From NCBI GenBank assembly GCA_023014485.1, contig JAJOZX010001574.1, positions 757,001 through 821,000 of the forward strand: a DNA stretch of 64,000 bases, read 5' to 3'. This document shows, piece after piece, positions 1 to 10,027 of the stretch (the first letter of the stretch is position 1; each line of letters starts with the position of its first letter). The stretch comes from Bathynomus jamesi (lineage: Eukaryota; Arthropoda; Malacostraca; Isopoda; Cirolanidae). The translations under genes and the position numbers were made by a program. The notes below the pieces were generated by a model, which made no database searches, was not told the DNA's origin, and saw only the letters and a list, made by a program, of their open reading frames with translations.

Positions 1-305
1 GAATAAATATTTTTGCTGCATTTTCACCTTTCAAGCGGCAACGCCTCTCATCGTACAACGTTCCCGCTCCACTGAAGAGCTGCTCGCTTGGAATGCTACT
101 TGAAGGGCAAGCAAGATATGTTCTTGCAATACAGCCAAGTTCTTTGTATTTTAGTTCGTTATCTTTCCACCACCTAAAATTAAAATTAACTAAGCTTTTA
201 CAACCGCAACCGCACTTATGGAACGGCGGTTGCGGTTACGGTTGCGGTTGTGAATTTTTGTGCGGTTGTAGTGCGGTTGCGGTTGCGGTTATTCGATCCA
301 TCACT
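1..305 (-). pseudogene. hAT transposase C-terminus with element end
   Basis: Read on the minus strand, about 1-205 encodes the C-terminal dimerisation region of a hAT transposase in one frame, including LACPSSSIPSEQLFSGAGT followed by a DERRCRLKGEN-like segment. This is the conserved hAT block ending in an R-x-R-L-x-P/G-x-N motif. Beyond its end lies a GGTTGC-type simple repeat (about 195-290), then CATCACTA against a (TA)n tract. That reads outward as TAGTGATGG and fits the hAT terminal consensus. The rest of the element is outside the window. Assignment to hAT is confident; the exact terminus is inferred. Confidence 0.75.
195..292. repeat. GCGGTT/AACCGC simple repeat
   Basis: Imperfect tandem hexamers of the GGTTGC type, in both orientations around 217-222. 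They lie between the hAT coding end and its presumed terminus, so they are probably subterminal repeats of that element. Confidence 0.7.
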
Positions 306-532
306 AATATATATATATATATATATTGACGATTGGTTGGGTTAAGTCGTAATATTTTGGTTAGTTTTAACGTTTTATTTGATGGATTCATTTAAAAAAT
401 GTCTCCTAAAGATCCTAGTGTAGTTTACGTACCCCAACTTTGACCAAGTGTAGTTTGTGTCCCTTTTGCGTCAGGGGGACGTAAATTACACTTGTTCCAA
501 AAAACAATAACAAACAAAAATAGCAAATCATT

Positions 533-737
533 ACATTTGAAGTCGACGTTTTTGTCGTGAAAACCGATCAGTAACATTGTCTACGTTAATGCTAAGATTT
601 TGATGGATGCGCATAAGGGCCAAACCAGTCAATCGTTTTTCCACCATAATACTACGAAGACGAATTTTCAGCCGTTTCATGCTGGAAAATGATCTTTCAC
701 CGTTGAAGTTGATACTGGTCGAGTAAGCAGTATGCAT
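533..737 (-). pseudogene. hAT (ZMYM1-like) transposase C-terminal fragment
   Basis: A 68-codon minus-strand reading matches the end of ZMYM1/TTF-type hAT transposases: an S-x-N-x-ERSFSSMKRLK block followed by LTGLALMRIHQN and a short basic tail. Only this exon-sized piece is visible, with no N-terminal part or termini. It belongs to a different hAT subfamily from the copy at the window start and resembles the one at 50-52 kb. Confidence 0.7.
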
Positions 738-961
738 CAGAAATTAAATAATTTTTTACAAAAGGATGCTAATACAAATTTATAATATACAGTAACGGAT
801 AACCACGGTGGTTGCAACATGCATCACATACAATTTTCAAATTAAAACAATTATTTGAAAAGGGATAGATGCTCCCAACGAATAAGGCTAGCTTTACTAG
901 ATTTTTGCGCTATATTAGGTTTGCGCTATATTAGGTTATGATTAGGTTAACTAACTTAAGT
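738..961. other. unassigned AT-rich spacer
   Basis: No coding potential, tRNA-like box or clear repeat was recognised. It contains AGGTTA/TTAACC-rich words that also occur elsewhere in the window. Confidence 0.5.
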
Positions 962-1206
962 TAACCTAACCTAGGCTCGCTTTAAACCCTAAACACTGTC
1001 CCAAAGCTGGGTCCTATCTGCTCAGCTGTGTGAGGGAATCTATATTTTGGGGCCTATTTGCTAGTGACCCGTTGCCTGCGTTGAGCTTCCATCATGAAAA
1101 AGAAAAACTTCAGTATTTGTCATTTACCATTACTTATTCGAACAAGAGTAGATTTATATTTTCCCAAAAGAATGGCTTGTTCATCCACGGTCTGTGTGTA
1201 ACATAA
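962..1206 (+). repeat. short dispersed repeat R, copy 1 (diverged)
   Basis: Same family as the copies at 62557-62835, 62841-63063 and 63240-63485. Shared segments include GCTTTAAACCCTA, CCCAAAGCTGG, GACCCGTTGCC, the TTTGTCATTTACCATTACTT stretch and the CGGTCTGTGT end. This copy is clearly more diverged. It has no coding content and could be a SINE or MITE; I do not recognise it. Confidence 0.7.
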
Positions 1207-1244
1207 AAGTATCTCAGGGTACTAGTCTCAACTGTAGTATATAC

Positions 1245-1245
<1 letters not shown>

Positions 1246-1298
<53 letters not shown>

Positions 1299-1303
1299 CG
1301 TGT
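1246..1303. repeat. (TA)n(TG)n microsatellite
   Basis: Uninterrupted TA then TG dinucleotides, directly upstream of the SINE at 1312. Confidence 0.95.
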
Positions 1304-1311
1304 GGCGTGTG

Positions 1312-1548
1312 TGCCTCGGTGGTGTAATGGTTAGCGTCGCTGACTACGAATACATCGGCCCCGGGTCTCGTGACGGCAGCGGCGCGCAGCAAAACCCAGC
1401 TGTTCATCTTTGGTTTGCTTCCGCCCAAATTGTTCATTCTGATGAAGGTCAAGCTTTTCACCCCACCTTAGACCTACAGTTTAACGTGGAATCCGAACCA
1501 CGCCTGACCAGCAGCCCAGCGTCTTAACCACTAGGCCACCCAGGGTAC
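1312..1548. repeat. two tRNA-like SINE heads facing each other
   Basis: On the plus strand, 1312-1385 begins GCCTCGGTGGTGTAATGG with an A-box-like TGGTGTAATGGTTAGCG; its B box is degenerate. On the minus strand, reading from 1548, a second head starts CCTGGGTGGCCTAGTGG with B-box GGTTCGGATTCCAC, followed by a shared body (ACTGTAGGTCTAAGGTGG, CTTCATCIGAATGAACAA-type, where I marks a variable base). The two heads therefore point inward. The same two modules recur at 9157-9445, there in the same orientation. These are tRNA-derived SINEs, not functional tRNAs. Confidence 0.7.
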
Positions 1549-1812
1549 CCATTTATCACCCAACCACTTTCTTTATTGTGTGGAAGGGTTAACCAAAGGT
1601 TATATATATACTTACTTACTTACCTTAGGTGAGTTCGAACGACGGTTCAGGTTTTGCTTCGGGCGGAATCAAAACCAAAGTTAACCAAGGTATAGAATGT
1701 ATTACCTGTTCAGACTACTGGGTAAAAGAACATGGTCACGGACGAAAATTTACTCAAATGCTCGTTCGACCACTTCTCTATTTATGATTATATATAGCGG
1801 TCATATATCTAC
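1549..1812. other. unassigned spacer with a SINE-body fragment
   Basis: About 1622-1692 resembles the SINE body seen at 9400-9440 (GGGCGGAATCAAAACCAAAG then TTAACCAAGG). The rest, up to the T1 target site, shows no coding signal. Confidence 0.45.
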
Positions 1813-3582
1813 TAGGCCGGGTCGAAAAGGGGTCAAGGTCAAAATTTTGCTTAGGTACTATTGTGAGGTTGATCATTTTGTAATAGTAGTATCCACACCA
1901 AAAATCAAGGCTGTGGGACCTTCGCTAACCCCGCCTACCGATACTCACTTTTTTCCATATGAATTTGTATGGGAAATAGGCCAAAAATCGAAAATCGTAA
2001 AAATCGACACTAAATATTATTTTTTTGGCTTTCGGATGGCCAAATTCGAGTTCCCCGGCACGAATTACATCAGAATAGACCATTCACCAACTTTTTTTGC
2101 GATCGGGGGGTAGGGGGTAGGGTCTTAAATCCGGTGCTGACTCATAGCACCGGAGATAAGACCTAATATTACATTATTTTTGTTTTTTCCTCTCCAGATT
2201 CCTATTTATGTACCTAGAATGTTAAAAGTTTGTATTAAAATATGTTATTTAATTTTAAAATATCAGTAATAAATAAAATATAGTTAAAATCTTATTAAAT
2301 TAAATTATGGCTACTAGAAAAAGAAGCCACAATGCAGCCTTCGGATATCCAGCAAAATTTTCATCTGCCATGACGCCATCAAAAGCTGATGTTGTAAGGC
2401 ACTTCCATTTTATTGTTAGAGAGGAAGAATCTAAAGCACAGGGTAAAATAAGTAAAAATGATTGCTATAACGTAGTTGTTAAAGATATAAAAGAAATTTG
2501 GCAAAAATTTTCTTTCCCAACAATTGATACAAAGGGAATTTATGTTAGAGTTACTAGACTTATAGAAGATGCTGATAAGTTAACTAAATGCCCTATGATA
2601 AAAAGAAATGAAAAATATTATGAAAAATTAAAGAAATATGACGAGATGTTTGACATATCTCCATGCCACTGTTATGATAAGGCATAAGGGATAGAAAACT
2701 TTGTAGGTGTGAACATAAAATACCTATTATAGAATGGGAAGTTTTTATTGGTCAAAAAGAAAGAAAAAACCAGTTAGGAAAAATTGATAAAAAAAACTAC
2801 TTCAAGTAATTTGAGAAAGTTGGGCAAAATCCAAAAAGCACAGGAAAAGGAAAAGAAATCAAAAGAAAAATTAAGAGAAGCAAGGGAATTTGCATCATCA
2901 GAAGTGATAGAAGATGATAATGAAAATGAAGATGTCGATTTTCAAGACAGAGAGGACTTAGATTATGAAGAAGACTTAGAATGAGCAATTGCTTCAGATT
3001 AGAACTAAACCTCTAGAAATACTAGATTTTCCATGTCACAGCCAAAGCGTTGAACGGGGTGTGAACTTAGTAACTAAATCTAGCCAGGAAAGAATTGGTT
3101 ATATTAATCGGCATAAATTTATTTTAAATACTTTAGAGTCTAGAAAAGAACTGCCTACTTTTGAGTGGAAAGGTCAATGGAAGGAATAAAAAAAAAACCC
3201 ATTAGTTTTAGGTAAAAAATTTTATTGAATTTCTCTCTCTTAATTTCTAAATTTCTACCAATAATAGCTAAAAATTTATGTATTAAATTTTTTTTCAGGC
3301 ATTTTTGTATTTTTTAAATTTTTTTTCAGGCATTTTTGTATTTTTTAAATTTTTTTTCATTAAAAAATAAATATAACTGTTTTATAAGCGAACTTTGGTA
3401 ATAATACAAAAATTTCGAAGTAAATCACAAATTATCTCGAATTTTATGAATTTTCTGAAAAAACTTAAACCGGTAGGGGGGGGGTCCTCAGAATTAAAAA
3501 ATATTTTACCAGGGTGTTACTATGATTGATTGAACCACCTCACACTATGTACCTAAGAAATAAAAAATTTCGACCCGGCCTA
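1813..3582 (+). mobile_element. TAGG-type DNA transposon T1, internally deleted
   Basis: A 1,770-bp element with inverted termini. The left end is TAGGCCGGGTCGAAA. The right end is the complement of the same word. Similarity continues inward for about 80 bp (CTTAGGTAC, then GTGTGAGGT-like). It is flanked by an exact 8-bp duplication, ATATCTAC, at 1805-1812 and 3583-3590. A strong hairpin, CCGGTGC...GCACCGG, sits at 2132-2152, and a 31-bp tandem duplication rich in T sits near 3288-3358. The 8-bp duplication and TA-R ends recall hAT elements. The enclosed gene lacks the catalytic centre, so this copy is non-autonomous. Confidence 0.85.
2307..3189 (+). pseudogene. T1 transposase remnant lacking the catalytic core
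   Basis: The start codon at 2307 opens a 126-codon segment with the family's N-terminal domain (IKEIWQKFSFP, then EMFDISPCHC). A frameshift near 2685 leads into LCRCEHKIPIIEWE and a GQKERKNQLGKID segment, the counterpart of the DQR motif. Next comes a lysine-rich stretch and a very acidic stretch (about 2784-2984), then PCHSQSVERGVNLVTKSS, which is the family's terminal E motif, ending at a stop near 3189. The first D, second D, C-x2-H and ARW motifs seen in T2-T4 are all missing. That indicates a large internal deletion joining the N-terminal and C-terminal parts. Confidence 0.7.
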
Positions 3583-3639
3583 ATATCTACTGTATATACT
3601 GTATATGACGCCGAATGCGACAGAGAATGACCTGCACTT

Positions 3640-3782
3640 GAGGGCTCTGTCCCTAACCTTGGACAGCATCGACCACTCTGCAGCATCCCGCCTCATTTGC
3701 GAGATTTGGTGAAGGAGGGAATTGCTGTCTGATCTCCTCCTGCCCTCGTAGCCAGCGACACATGGCTGGTCATGACCATGCA
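3640..3782 (-). mobile_element. inverted 3' end of LINE family A
   Basis: The reverse complement closely matches 6568-6700, the 3' end of LINE A1: TGGCTGG, GAGGGCAGGAGGAG, ATCCCGC and CTGCAGA words in the same order. It directly abuts the sense-strand A1 copy at about 3783, so a tail fragment sits head-to-head with a LINE body. Confidence 0.75.
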
Positions 3783-6708
3783 GGCTGAAAATTACAATAC
3801 TTACAGAATTTAGCTACCGAATCCAGCATAGATATTATATGCCTAACGGAAACACACTTGCATAAATGCAAAAAAGACTGTGAAAACTGTATCGAGGATA
3901 CTGAATTAGCATTGCTGGACTACAACATACACAGAGCAGATAGCGTGGCTAAACGAGGGGGTGGATGTTACATCTACGTGAAAAACACATGCACATGTGA
4001 GGTGAAGGTAAACAAATCAACCAGCACAGTTGAAGTTATTATATTAGAAGTAAAAGAACTGAACCTAACCATTATGAACATCTACAGACCTCCAAACACC
4101 ACAAAAAGTGAATTCCAATTTGCTACAAATGAAATAGAAAACATATTAAAATTACTTGAAACTCCAGCAACAAATATTCTAATTTTCGAAAATTTTAATT
4201 TTCCATTCATAACATGGAACAAAAATGACGAAGTTATATATGTTGAGAAGTGTCATGGCAGCATTACAAAAGATGATAGAACCCAAGCAACAATGCCACG
4301 AGAAAAGAGAACGTTTTGGATTTAATCTTAACAAATAACAACGAGATAATAATAAATAAAAAAGTAACGCACACAAAGTTCTCCGACCATAACCTCATCG
4401 ATATAAAATTGAAGTTAGCACCCAAAGGTCCGAAAACGCACCATAGAGAGGCAGATGGAATATTTGAAGGCTTAAACATAAATTCAAAGAAAGTAAATTG
4501 GGAAAACGTAAATGAAGATTTAACGGAGGTAAATTGGGAACTGCTACTTCACGAGAAGACCACAAGACATACTATGTATAATAGAGACTGAAACCAAACC
4601 TGTAATACTGAAACATATTCCAGAGAGACAGGAAAGAAAACGTAGCAACCTCGAGAGGAAAATCAGGACACTATTCAGGCAAAGAAGACAAACCGTTAAA
4701 CATCTCCACAGATGCAGAACTGATGCAAAGCGACTCAAACCAGAGAGGAAACTTGGCGAAATAGAAATGGTTCTAAAGCAAATATTCATACGTAAGAAAA
4801 ACGAGGAGGAAAACAAGGTAGGAGAAAACATAAAAAATAACCCAAAATACTTCTACACGTTTGCGAAAAGGAAAATGCAGTGTAAGGAGAGTATTGGTCC
4901 GTTGATAGACGGGGAGGCCAAATACACAAATGACCCGAAAGAAATAAGCGAACTGCTTAGGAACAATTTAACTCTGTGTTTAGCACCCCTAAATCCGAGA
5001 TGGAAGTGGAAAACCAAGAAGAATTTTCGACATAGATACAAATCAACCAAGAACAAATTCGGCACAAACCTATTAATGGACTTCGAGTTCACGGAAGGAG
5101 ATGTAATTACGGCCTTAGCATAGATGCGAGACAATTCAGGGCCAGACACATGAAGTGCCACGTTTCTGAAGAAATGCAAAGAGAACATTGCCAAACCTCT
5201 ATACTTACTATGGAGGAAATCACTCGACACAGGACAAATTCCACTCCCCTTAAAGAACGCGAACATTACTCCCCCCCCTATTTAAAGGTGGTAACAAAGT
5301 AATGCCCAAGAATTATCAGCTAGTGGCTCTCACCTCACACCTTGTAAACTGTTTTGAACGTATAATTAGAGGCAAAACTACCTACTACCTACAAGAAAAA
5401 GACAACCCAAATCAACATGGCTTCAGGGCTGGAAGATCATGCCTATCACAGCTACTAGATCACCAGGAGAAAATATTGGAAACATTGTGTCGAGGACAAA
5501 ACATAGATGTAATATATATGGACTTTGCTGAAGCCTTCGGTAAATGTGACCATAGAATCATAGCACACAAACTTAAGAATACAGGAATTACTGGAAAGTT
5601 AGGAAGGTGGATATTTAATTTCTTGACGCAAAGAACACAAAGAGTGGTAGTAAACGGAGTTAAATCGGAAGTCTCGGAAGTCGTGAGCTCTGTCCCAGAA
5701 GGGATAGTATTAGCTCCCTTGCTGTTCATAATGACGATTGCAGATATTAAGGACAGTACTGTATCATGTTTCGCAGATGACACAAAAATATGTAAGGAAA
5801 TATTGAACGAAGATGACATAAGAAAGTTACAAAATGACATTGAAACATTATTCCAGTGAGCAGAAGACAACAATATGAAGTCCAACGAAGAAAAATTCCA
5901 ACTTCTAAGATATGGTAATAACAAGGAGCTACAGAATAAAGGGTACAAAATTCTGCAAGCCAAACAGATAACACCAAATCCACAAGTCAGGGATCTTGGA
6001 GTAATAATATCGTCGGATGCAGAATTCAGAGAGCACTATAACATCAAAATTATAACGGCTAGAAAAATAATGGGAATCATCCGGAGGAGCTTCCGCAGCA
6101 GAAAAGCAAACATCATGCTCAAATTATGGAAGAGTCTAGTCCTACCAATAATTGAGTATTACTCAGTACTCACAAGCCCATACAGAAAACGAGACATTGC
6201 GAACATTGAAGCTATACAAAGGACTTTTACGTCTAAGATAGAGGAAACGGAAGGTGAAGACTACTGGTCTCGACTACAATCCCTGGAACTGTACTCTCTC
6301 GAAAGAAGGCGCGAGCGGTACACAATAATATACATAGGGAAAATACTTGAGGGCTCTGTCCCTAACCTCAGAAATGAAATAGAAACAAACTTGAATGAGA
6401 GAAGAGGCAGAGTTTGTATTGTCACAGCGGCGGTGGGACAAGGGGCTATGAGAACGTGGATGGAAAATACCCTCAGAATACGAGGCCCAAAGCGTTTCAA
6501 TGCCCTCCCAAAAGAGGTAAGGAATCTCCAGCACACCGACCTGAATAACTTCAAGAACCAACTGGACAGATTCCTATGCAAGGTCCCTGACCAGCCAAGC
6601 GTGGCTGGCTGCGAGGGCAGGAGGAGGTCAGACAGCATTTCCCTCCTCCTCCAAATCCCGCAAATGAGGCGGGATTCTGCAGAGGGGTCGACCGCAGATC
6701 GATCCTGA
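3783..6708 (+). mobile_element. LINE family A (Jockey/CR1-like), copy A1
   Basis: A non-LTR retrotransposon with endonuclease, linker and reverse-transcriptase regions in order. The endonuclease region (about 3800-4450) shows GGGCYIYVKN, NIYRPPNTT, an NFNFPFI block where a D is expected in the usual GDFN motif, and SDHNLIDIKL. The ORF is broken by frameshifts near 4320, 4600 and 5125. The reverse transcriptase follows from 5280. The same family occurs at 6751-9068 (inverted), 12080-14240 and 52375-53530. This copy is inactive. Confidence 0.85.
5302..6708 (+). pseudogene. LINE A1 reverse transcriptase
   Basis: 469 codons in one frame, interrupted by a single in-frame TGA at 5857-5859 where relatives encode W. 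Reverse-transcriptase blocks are clear: CPKNYQLVAL-like block (NYR in relatives), QHGFRAGRSCLSQL, YMDFAEAFGKCDH (family usually DFxKAFDxVDH), SVPEGIVLAPLLF (usually GVPQGSVLGPLLF) and the catalytic CFADDTKI near 5766-5787. After the catalytic domain come the LINE connector motifs LWKSLVLPIIEYYS and IEAIQRTFT. The altered G/D positions show decay beyond the stop codon. Confidence 0.85.
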
Positions 6709-6750
6709 GCTGTCGTTCGAACTCGCATAAAGCGAACATAAAACATAATG

Positions 6751-9068
6751 CGATATCTTAGAAGTTGGAATTTTTCTTTGTTGAACTTCATATTGTTGTA
6801 TTCTGCCCACTGGAATAATGTTTCAATGTCGTTTTTTAATTTTTCTATGCCACCTTCGTTCAATATTTCCTTACATATCTTTGTGTCATCTGCGAAACAT
6901 GATACAATACTGTCATTATATCTGCATGAATGTCTGCAATCATTATTATGAAGAGCAAGGGAGTTAATACTGTACCTCGTGGAACAGAGCTCATGACTTC
7001 TGAAACTTCATATTTAATTCCATTTACCACCACTCTTTGTTTCTTTGAATCATAAAATTAAATATCCATCTTCCTAGCTTTCCAGTAATTCCTGTATTCT
7101 TAAGTTTGTGTGCTATAATTTCATGGTCACATTTATCGAATGATTTAGCAAAGTCATTATATATTACATCTATGTTTTGCCTTCGACACAGCGTTTCCAA
7201 TATTTTCTCCTGCTGGTCTAATAGCTGTGATAGGCATGATCTTCCAGCCCTGAAGCCATGTTGATATGGGTTATATAAATTCTTTTCTTGTAGGTAGTAA
7301 CTAGTTTTGCTTCTAATTATACGTTCAAAGCACTTTTTAAGGTGGGAGGTGAGAGCTACTGACCGATAATTCTTAGGCATTGCTCTGTTACCACCCTTGA
7401 ATAAGGGGGCAATGTTCAAGTTCTTTAATGGGAGGGGAGTTTGTCCTGTGTCGAGTGATTTTCTCCATAGTAAGTATAACGACTTGGCAATTCTCTTTTT
7501 ACATTTCTTCAGAAACGTGGCACTTCATGCGTCTATCCCTGATTCTGAATTTTCTCGCATCTGTGATAGAGCCTTAATTACCTCTCCTACTGAGAACTCT
7601 AAGTCTGTTAATAGGTTCGTGCCGGAAATTGTTCTTGCCTGATTTGTATCAAATGTCGAAAAATTCGTCTGGGTTTTCTACTTTCTTCTCGGACTTAGAG
7701 GTGTTGAACACAAAGTTAAATTGTTCATCAGGCAGTTCGCTCATTTTTTCTGTCATTTGTGAATTCGGCCGCCCCGTCTATCAACGGACCAATACTCTCT
7801 TTACACTGCATTTTTCTTTTTGCAAACGTGTAGAAGTTTTTTGGGTTATTTTTTATATTTTCTGCTACTTTGTTTTCCCCCTCATTTGTCTTTTGTATGA
7901 ATGTTAGTTTTAGGTCCATTTTTATTTCGTATAGTTTTTTCTCTAGTTTGAGTCTCCTTGCCTCAATTCTGCATCTGTGGAGAATTTTTACGGTTTGTTT
8001 CCGTTGTCTAAATAGTGTCTTGATTTTTTTCTCGAGCTTGCTACACTTTTTCTTTTTGTTTCTGGAACATGCTTCAGTACTATATGTTTATTTTCAGTTT
8101 TTATTATACATAGTATTTCTACTGGAGTCTTCTCGTGAAGTAGGGGAATGTGGGGCAACTCGGGACCGTAAAGAAATCACAATTTTGTAGGTATATAGGA
8201 CGAGTATTTAAGTACAAAAACATTTATCTTCACCTTCTGTCTTCCATTCTGTATCACTTTTTAAAGCGTTCTTGCTTTGCATTAGGTGTAACTGGAATTT
8301 GAGAAAGCCGTTGCAATCTTTTGGTTAGAAAAATCGTGGGGCAACTTGGAACTTGGGTTTCCTTTTTGCCTCTTTTCCCAAATTCTAGTACCACGCGGTC
8401 ACTGATGAAATTTCAGACACAATAATACGTGAAAATCAAACACTGATCCATAAGTAGCCTACACACAAAAAGCAACAAACTAACAGCTTTGGAATTATGA
8501 ATCAAGGAAATTTTGCTGATGATAGATGAATTGGAGAAAAAAATGAGACTTTCTAATTTTTGCAGAGCTGCGTGGCTTAACCAGCCCCTTAACAATGTCT
8601 CAAGGCCACTGATCAGTGTCAGCACCGACGGAGATAGATTAAAGCTCGATGGCAGCACTAGTTTGGGGTGTAGATTTGGTGTTCCGAGTTGCCCCACCTT
8701 CCCCAAACAATTCCCAATTTACTTTCCTCAAATCTTTATTTACATTTTCCCAGTCTACTTTCTTTGAATTTATATTTAAACTTCCAAATATTCCTCCTGA
8801 CTCTCTGGGATGCGATTTTGGACCTCTGGGTGCTAACTTTAATTGCATATTGATAAGGTTATGGTCCGAGGAATTTGTGTGCATTACCTTTTTATTTATT
8901 ATTATTTCATTGTTATTCTTAAAATTAAATCCAAAACATTCTCTTTTCTCGTGGCTTCACAGATTTCTTGAGTAAGGACATAATGTTCCATAGCATCTAA
9001 TAGCATTATTGCCTGGGCCAGATAATCTTTTGTAATGTTACCATGAAACTTCTCAACATATACGTATC
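6751..9068 (-). mobile_element. LINE family A, copy A2, inverted relative to A1
   Basis: The minus strand matches A1 from about 5915 back to 4233, so A1 and A2 form an inverted repeat of roughly 1.7 kb with a spacer at 5916-6750. Reverse-transcriptase blocks are visible at 7024-7419 (NYRSVALTSHL, QHGFRAGRSC, DFAKSFDKCDH). Linker sequence lies at 7728-7919, and endonuclease sequence at 8640-8884 (HNLINMQLKL). Frames are broken repeatedly. A 562-bp MITE interrupts it at 8143-8704. Confidence 0.8.
8143..8704. mobile_element. MITE with GGGGAATGTGGGGCAACTCG ends
   Basis: A 562-bp insertion inside LINE A2, recognised because flanking LINE sequence resumes on both sides relative to A1. The left end GGGGAATGTGGGGCAACTCG pairs with the right end CGAGTTGCCCCACCTTCCCC. 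It has no transposase coding. A further GGGGCAACTTGG word at about 8338 repeats the terminal motif internally. No clean target duplication was identified. Confidence 0.75.
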
Positions 9069-9156
9069 AATCGGTCTGAGCATCACCTATGTAGATAAAA
9101 ATTTTATTAATTTTTCAAAGATCCGACTTTCTTCGAATTCTATTTTGAGTATATTT

Positions 9157-9444
9157 TGCGCCTCGGTGGTGTAGTGGTTAGCTTCGCTGACTACGAATCT
9201 ATCGGCCCTGGGATCGAGATCCGGTGATGACAGCGGCGCGCAGCAAAACCCAACTGTTCAGCCTTCCACACCAAAAAAATTGGTTGGTAGATAAATGATG
9301 GATACCCTGGGTAGGCTAAGACGCTGGGATGGTGGTGGTGCGTGGTTCAGATTCCACGTTAAACTGTAGGTCTAAGGTGGAATGACAAGCTTGACCTTCA
9401 TCAGAATGAACAATTCGAGCGGAAGCAAAACCAAGGTTAACGAA

Positions 9445-9445
<1 letters not shown>
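9157..9445 (+). repeat. tRNA-derived SINE, two heads in tandem
   Basis: The first head at about 9160 (GCCTCGGTGGTGTAGTGG, A-box-like TGTAGTGGTTAGCTTCGC) is followed by CGGCGCGCAGCAAAACCCAA. A second head lies at about 9305 (CCTGGGTAGGCTAAGACGC) with B-box GGTTCAGATTCCAC, then the shared body and a (TA)n tail from 9448. It is the same two modules as at 1312-1548, in a different arrangement. Confidence 0.7.

Positions 9446-9447
<2 letters not shown>

Positions 9448-9502
<55 letters not shown>
9448..9502. repeat. (TA)n microsatellite
   Basis: About 27 TA units forming the 3' tail of the SINE and abutting the tail of the LINE at 9508. Confidence 0.95.
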
Positions 9503-9505
<3 letters not shown>

Positions 9506-9507
9506 TT

Positions 9508-10027
9508 CATTATCATTCATTCATTAAATTCCATCCGACTCTCGTCGGGTTGGATCCCATCTGTCATGTCGATATCTTCTCCACTCCCGTCGGTCGCCAG
9601 CCAAATCAAACAGCTCCCTCATGCTCAATTCGCCGTTTACTCCTCTGAATGCTTTGAACCACGATGTTTTTGGTCTTCCTCTCGGTCTTTCGCCATGGGA
9701 CCTTCCGTGCAACAGTGCATTTGGCCACCTCTCTCCGTCCATCCTTACGACGTGGCCAAACCATCTTCTCTGTATGTCTCGCACCCTGTCAAGTATGTTC
9801 CCTCTCGCTCCCGCTATCCTTCTTACTCCTTCGTTTGTTAATCTCTGGTCCCATCTTACGTTATTCGCTCTCTGCATACACTTCATCTCAAAAGCCAATA
9901 GTTTCCTTTCATCCCTTCTCTTCAAAATCCAGCATTCCGCTGCGTACAGCGCCGTTGGTAGCACCACATAATTGAGTAGCCGTATCTTTAGTTCTTGCGA
10001 TATTGTGGTGTCCTTCCAGACCCTTGA
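9508..10027 (-). mobile_element. RTE-like LINE 3' end, 5' truncated
   Basis: The minus-strand reading ends at about 9524 and carries LINE connector and C-terminal features: KIRLLNYVVLPTALYAAECW, then RRWFGHVVRM, RPRGRPKTSW and a final GDRREWRR-type segment. The 3' tail is short AATG-type repeats (9508-9540), as expected of RTE-like elements. The fragment begins abruptly at about 10027 inside a T2 transposase and stays in frame with it. Family placement is from motif recall and is moderate. Confidence 0.75.

Noticed and set aside
1264..1527. Open frames across GT and TA tracts and SINEs (also 31039, 54606, 63724)
   Set aside because: Repeating CV, IY or HT residues are microsatellite translations; no family motifs.
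3858..4325. LINE A1 endonuclease as an intact gene
   Set aside because: The frame breaks before the catalytic SDH motif, and the GDFN motif is altered.
6261..6863. A 200-codon minus-strand frame
   Set aside because: It joins sense LINE A2 residues to antisense LINE A1 sequence; only the first 30 or so residues are meaningful.
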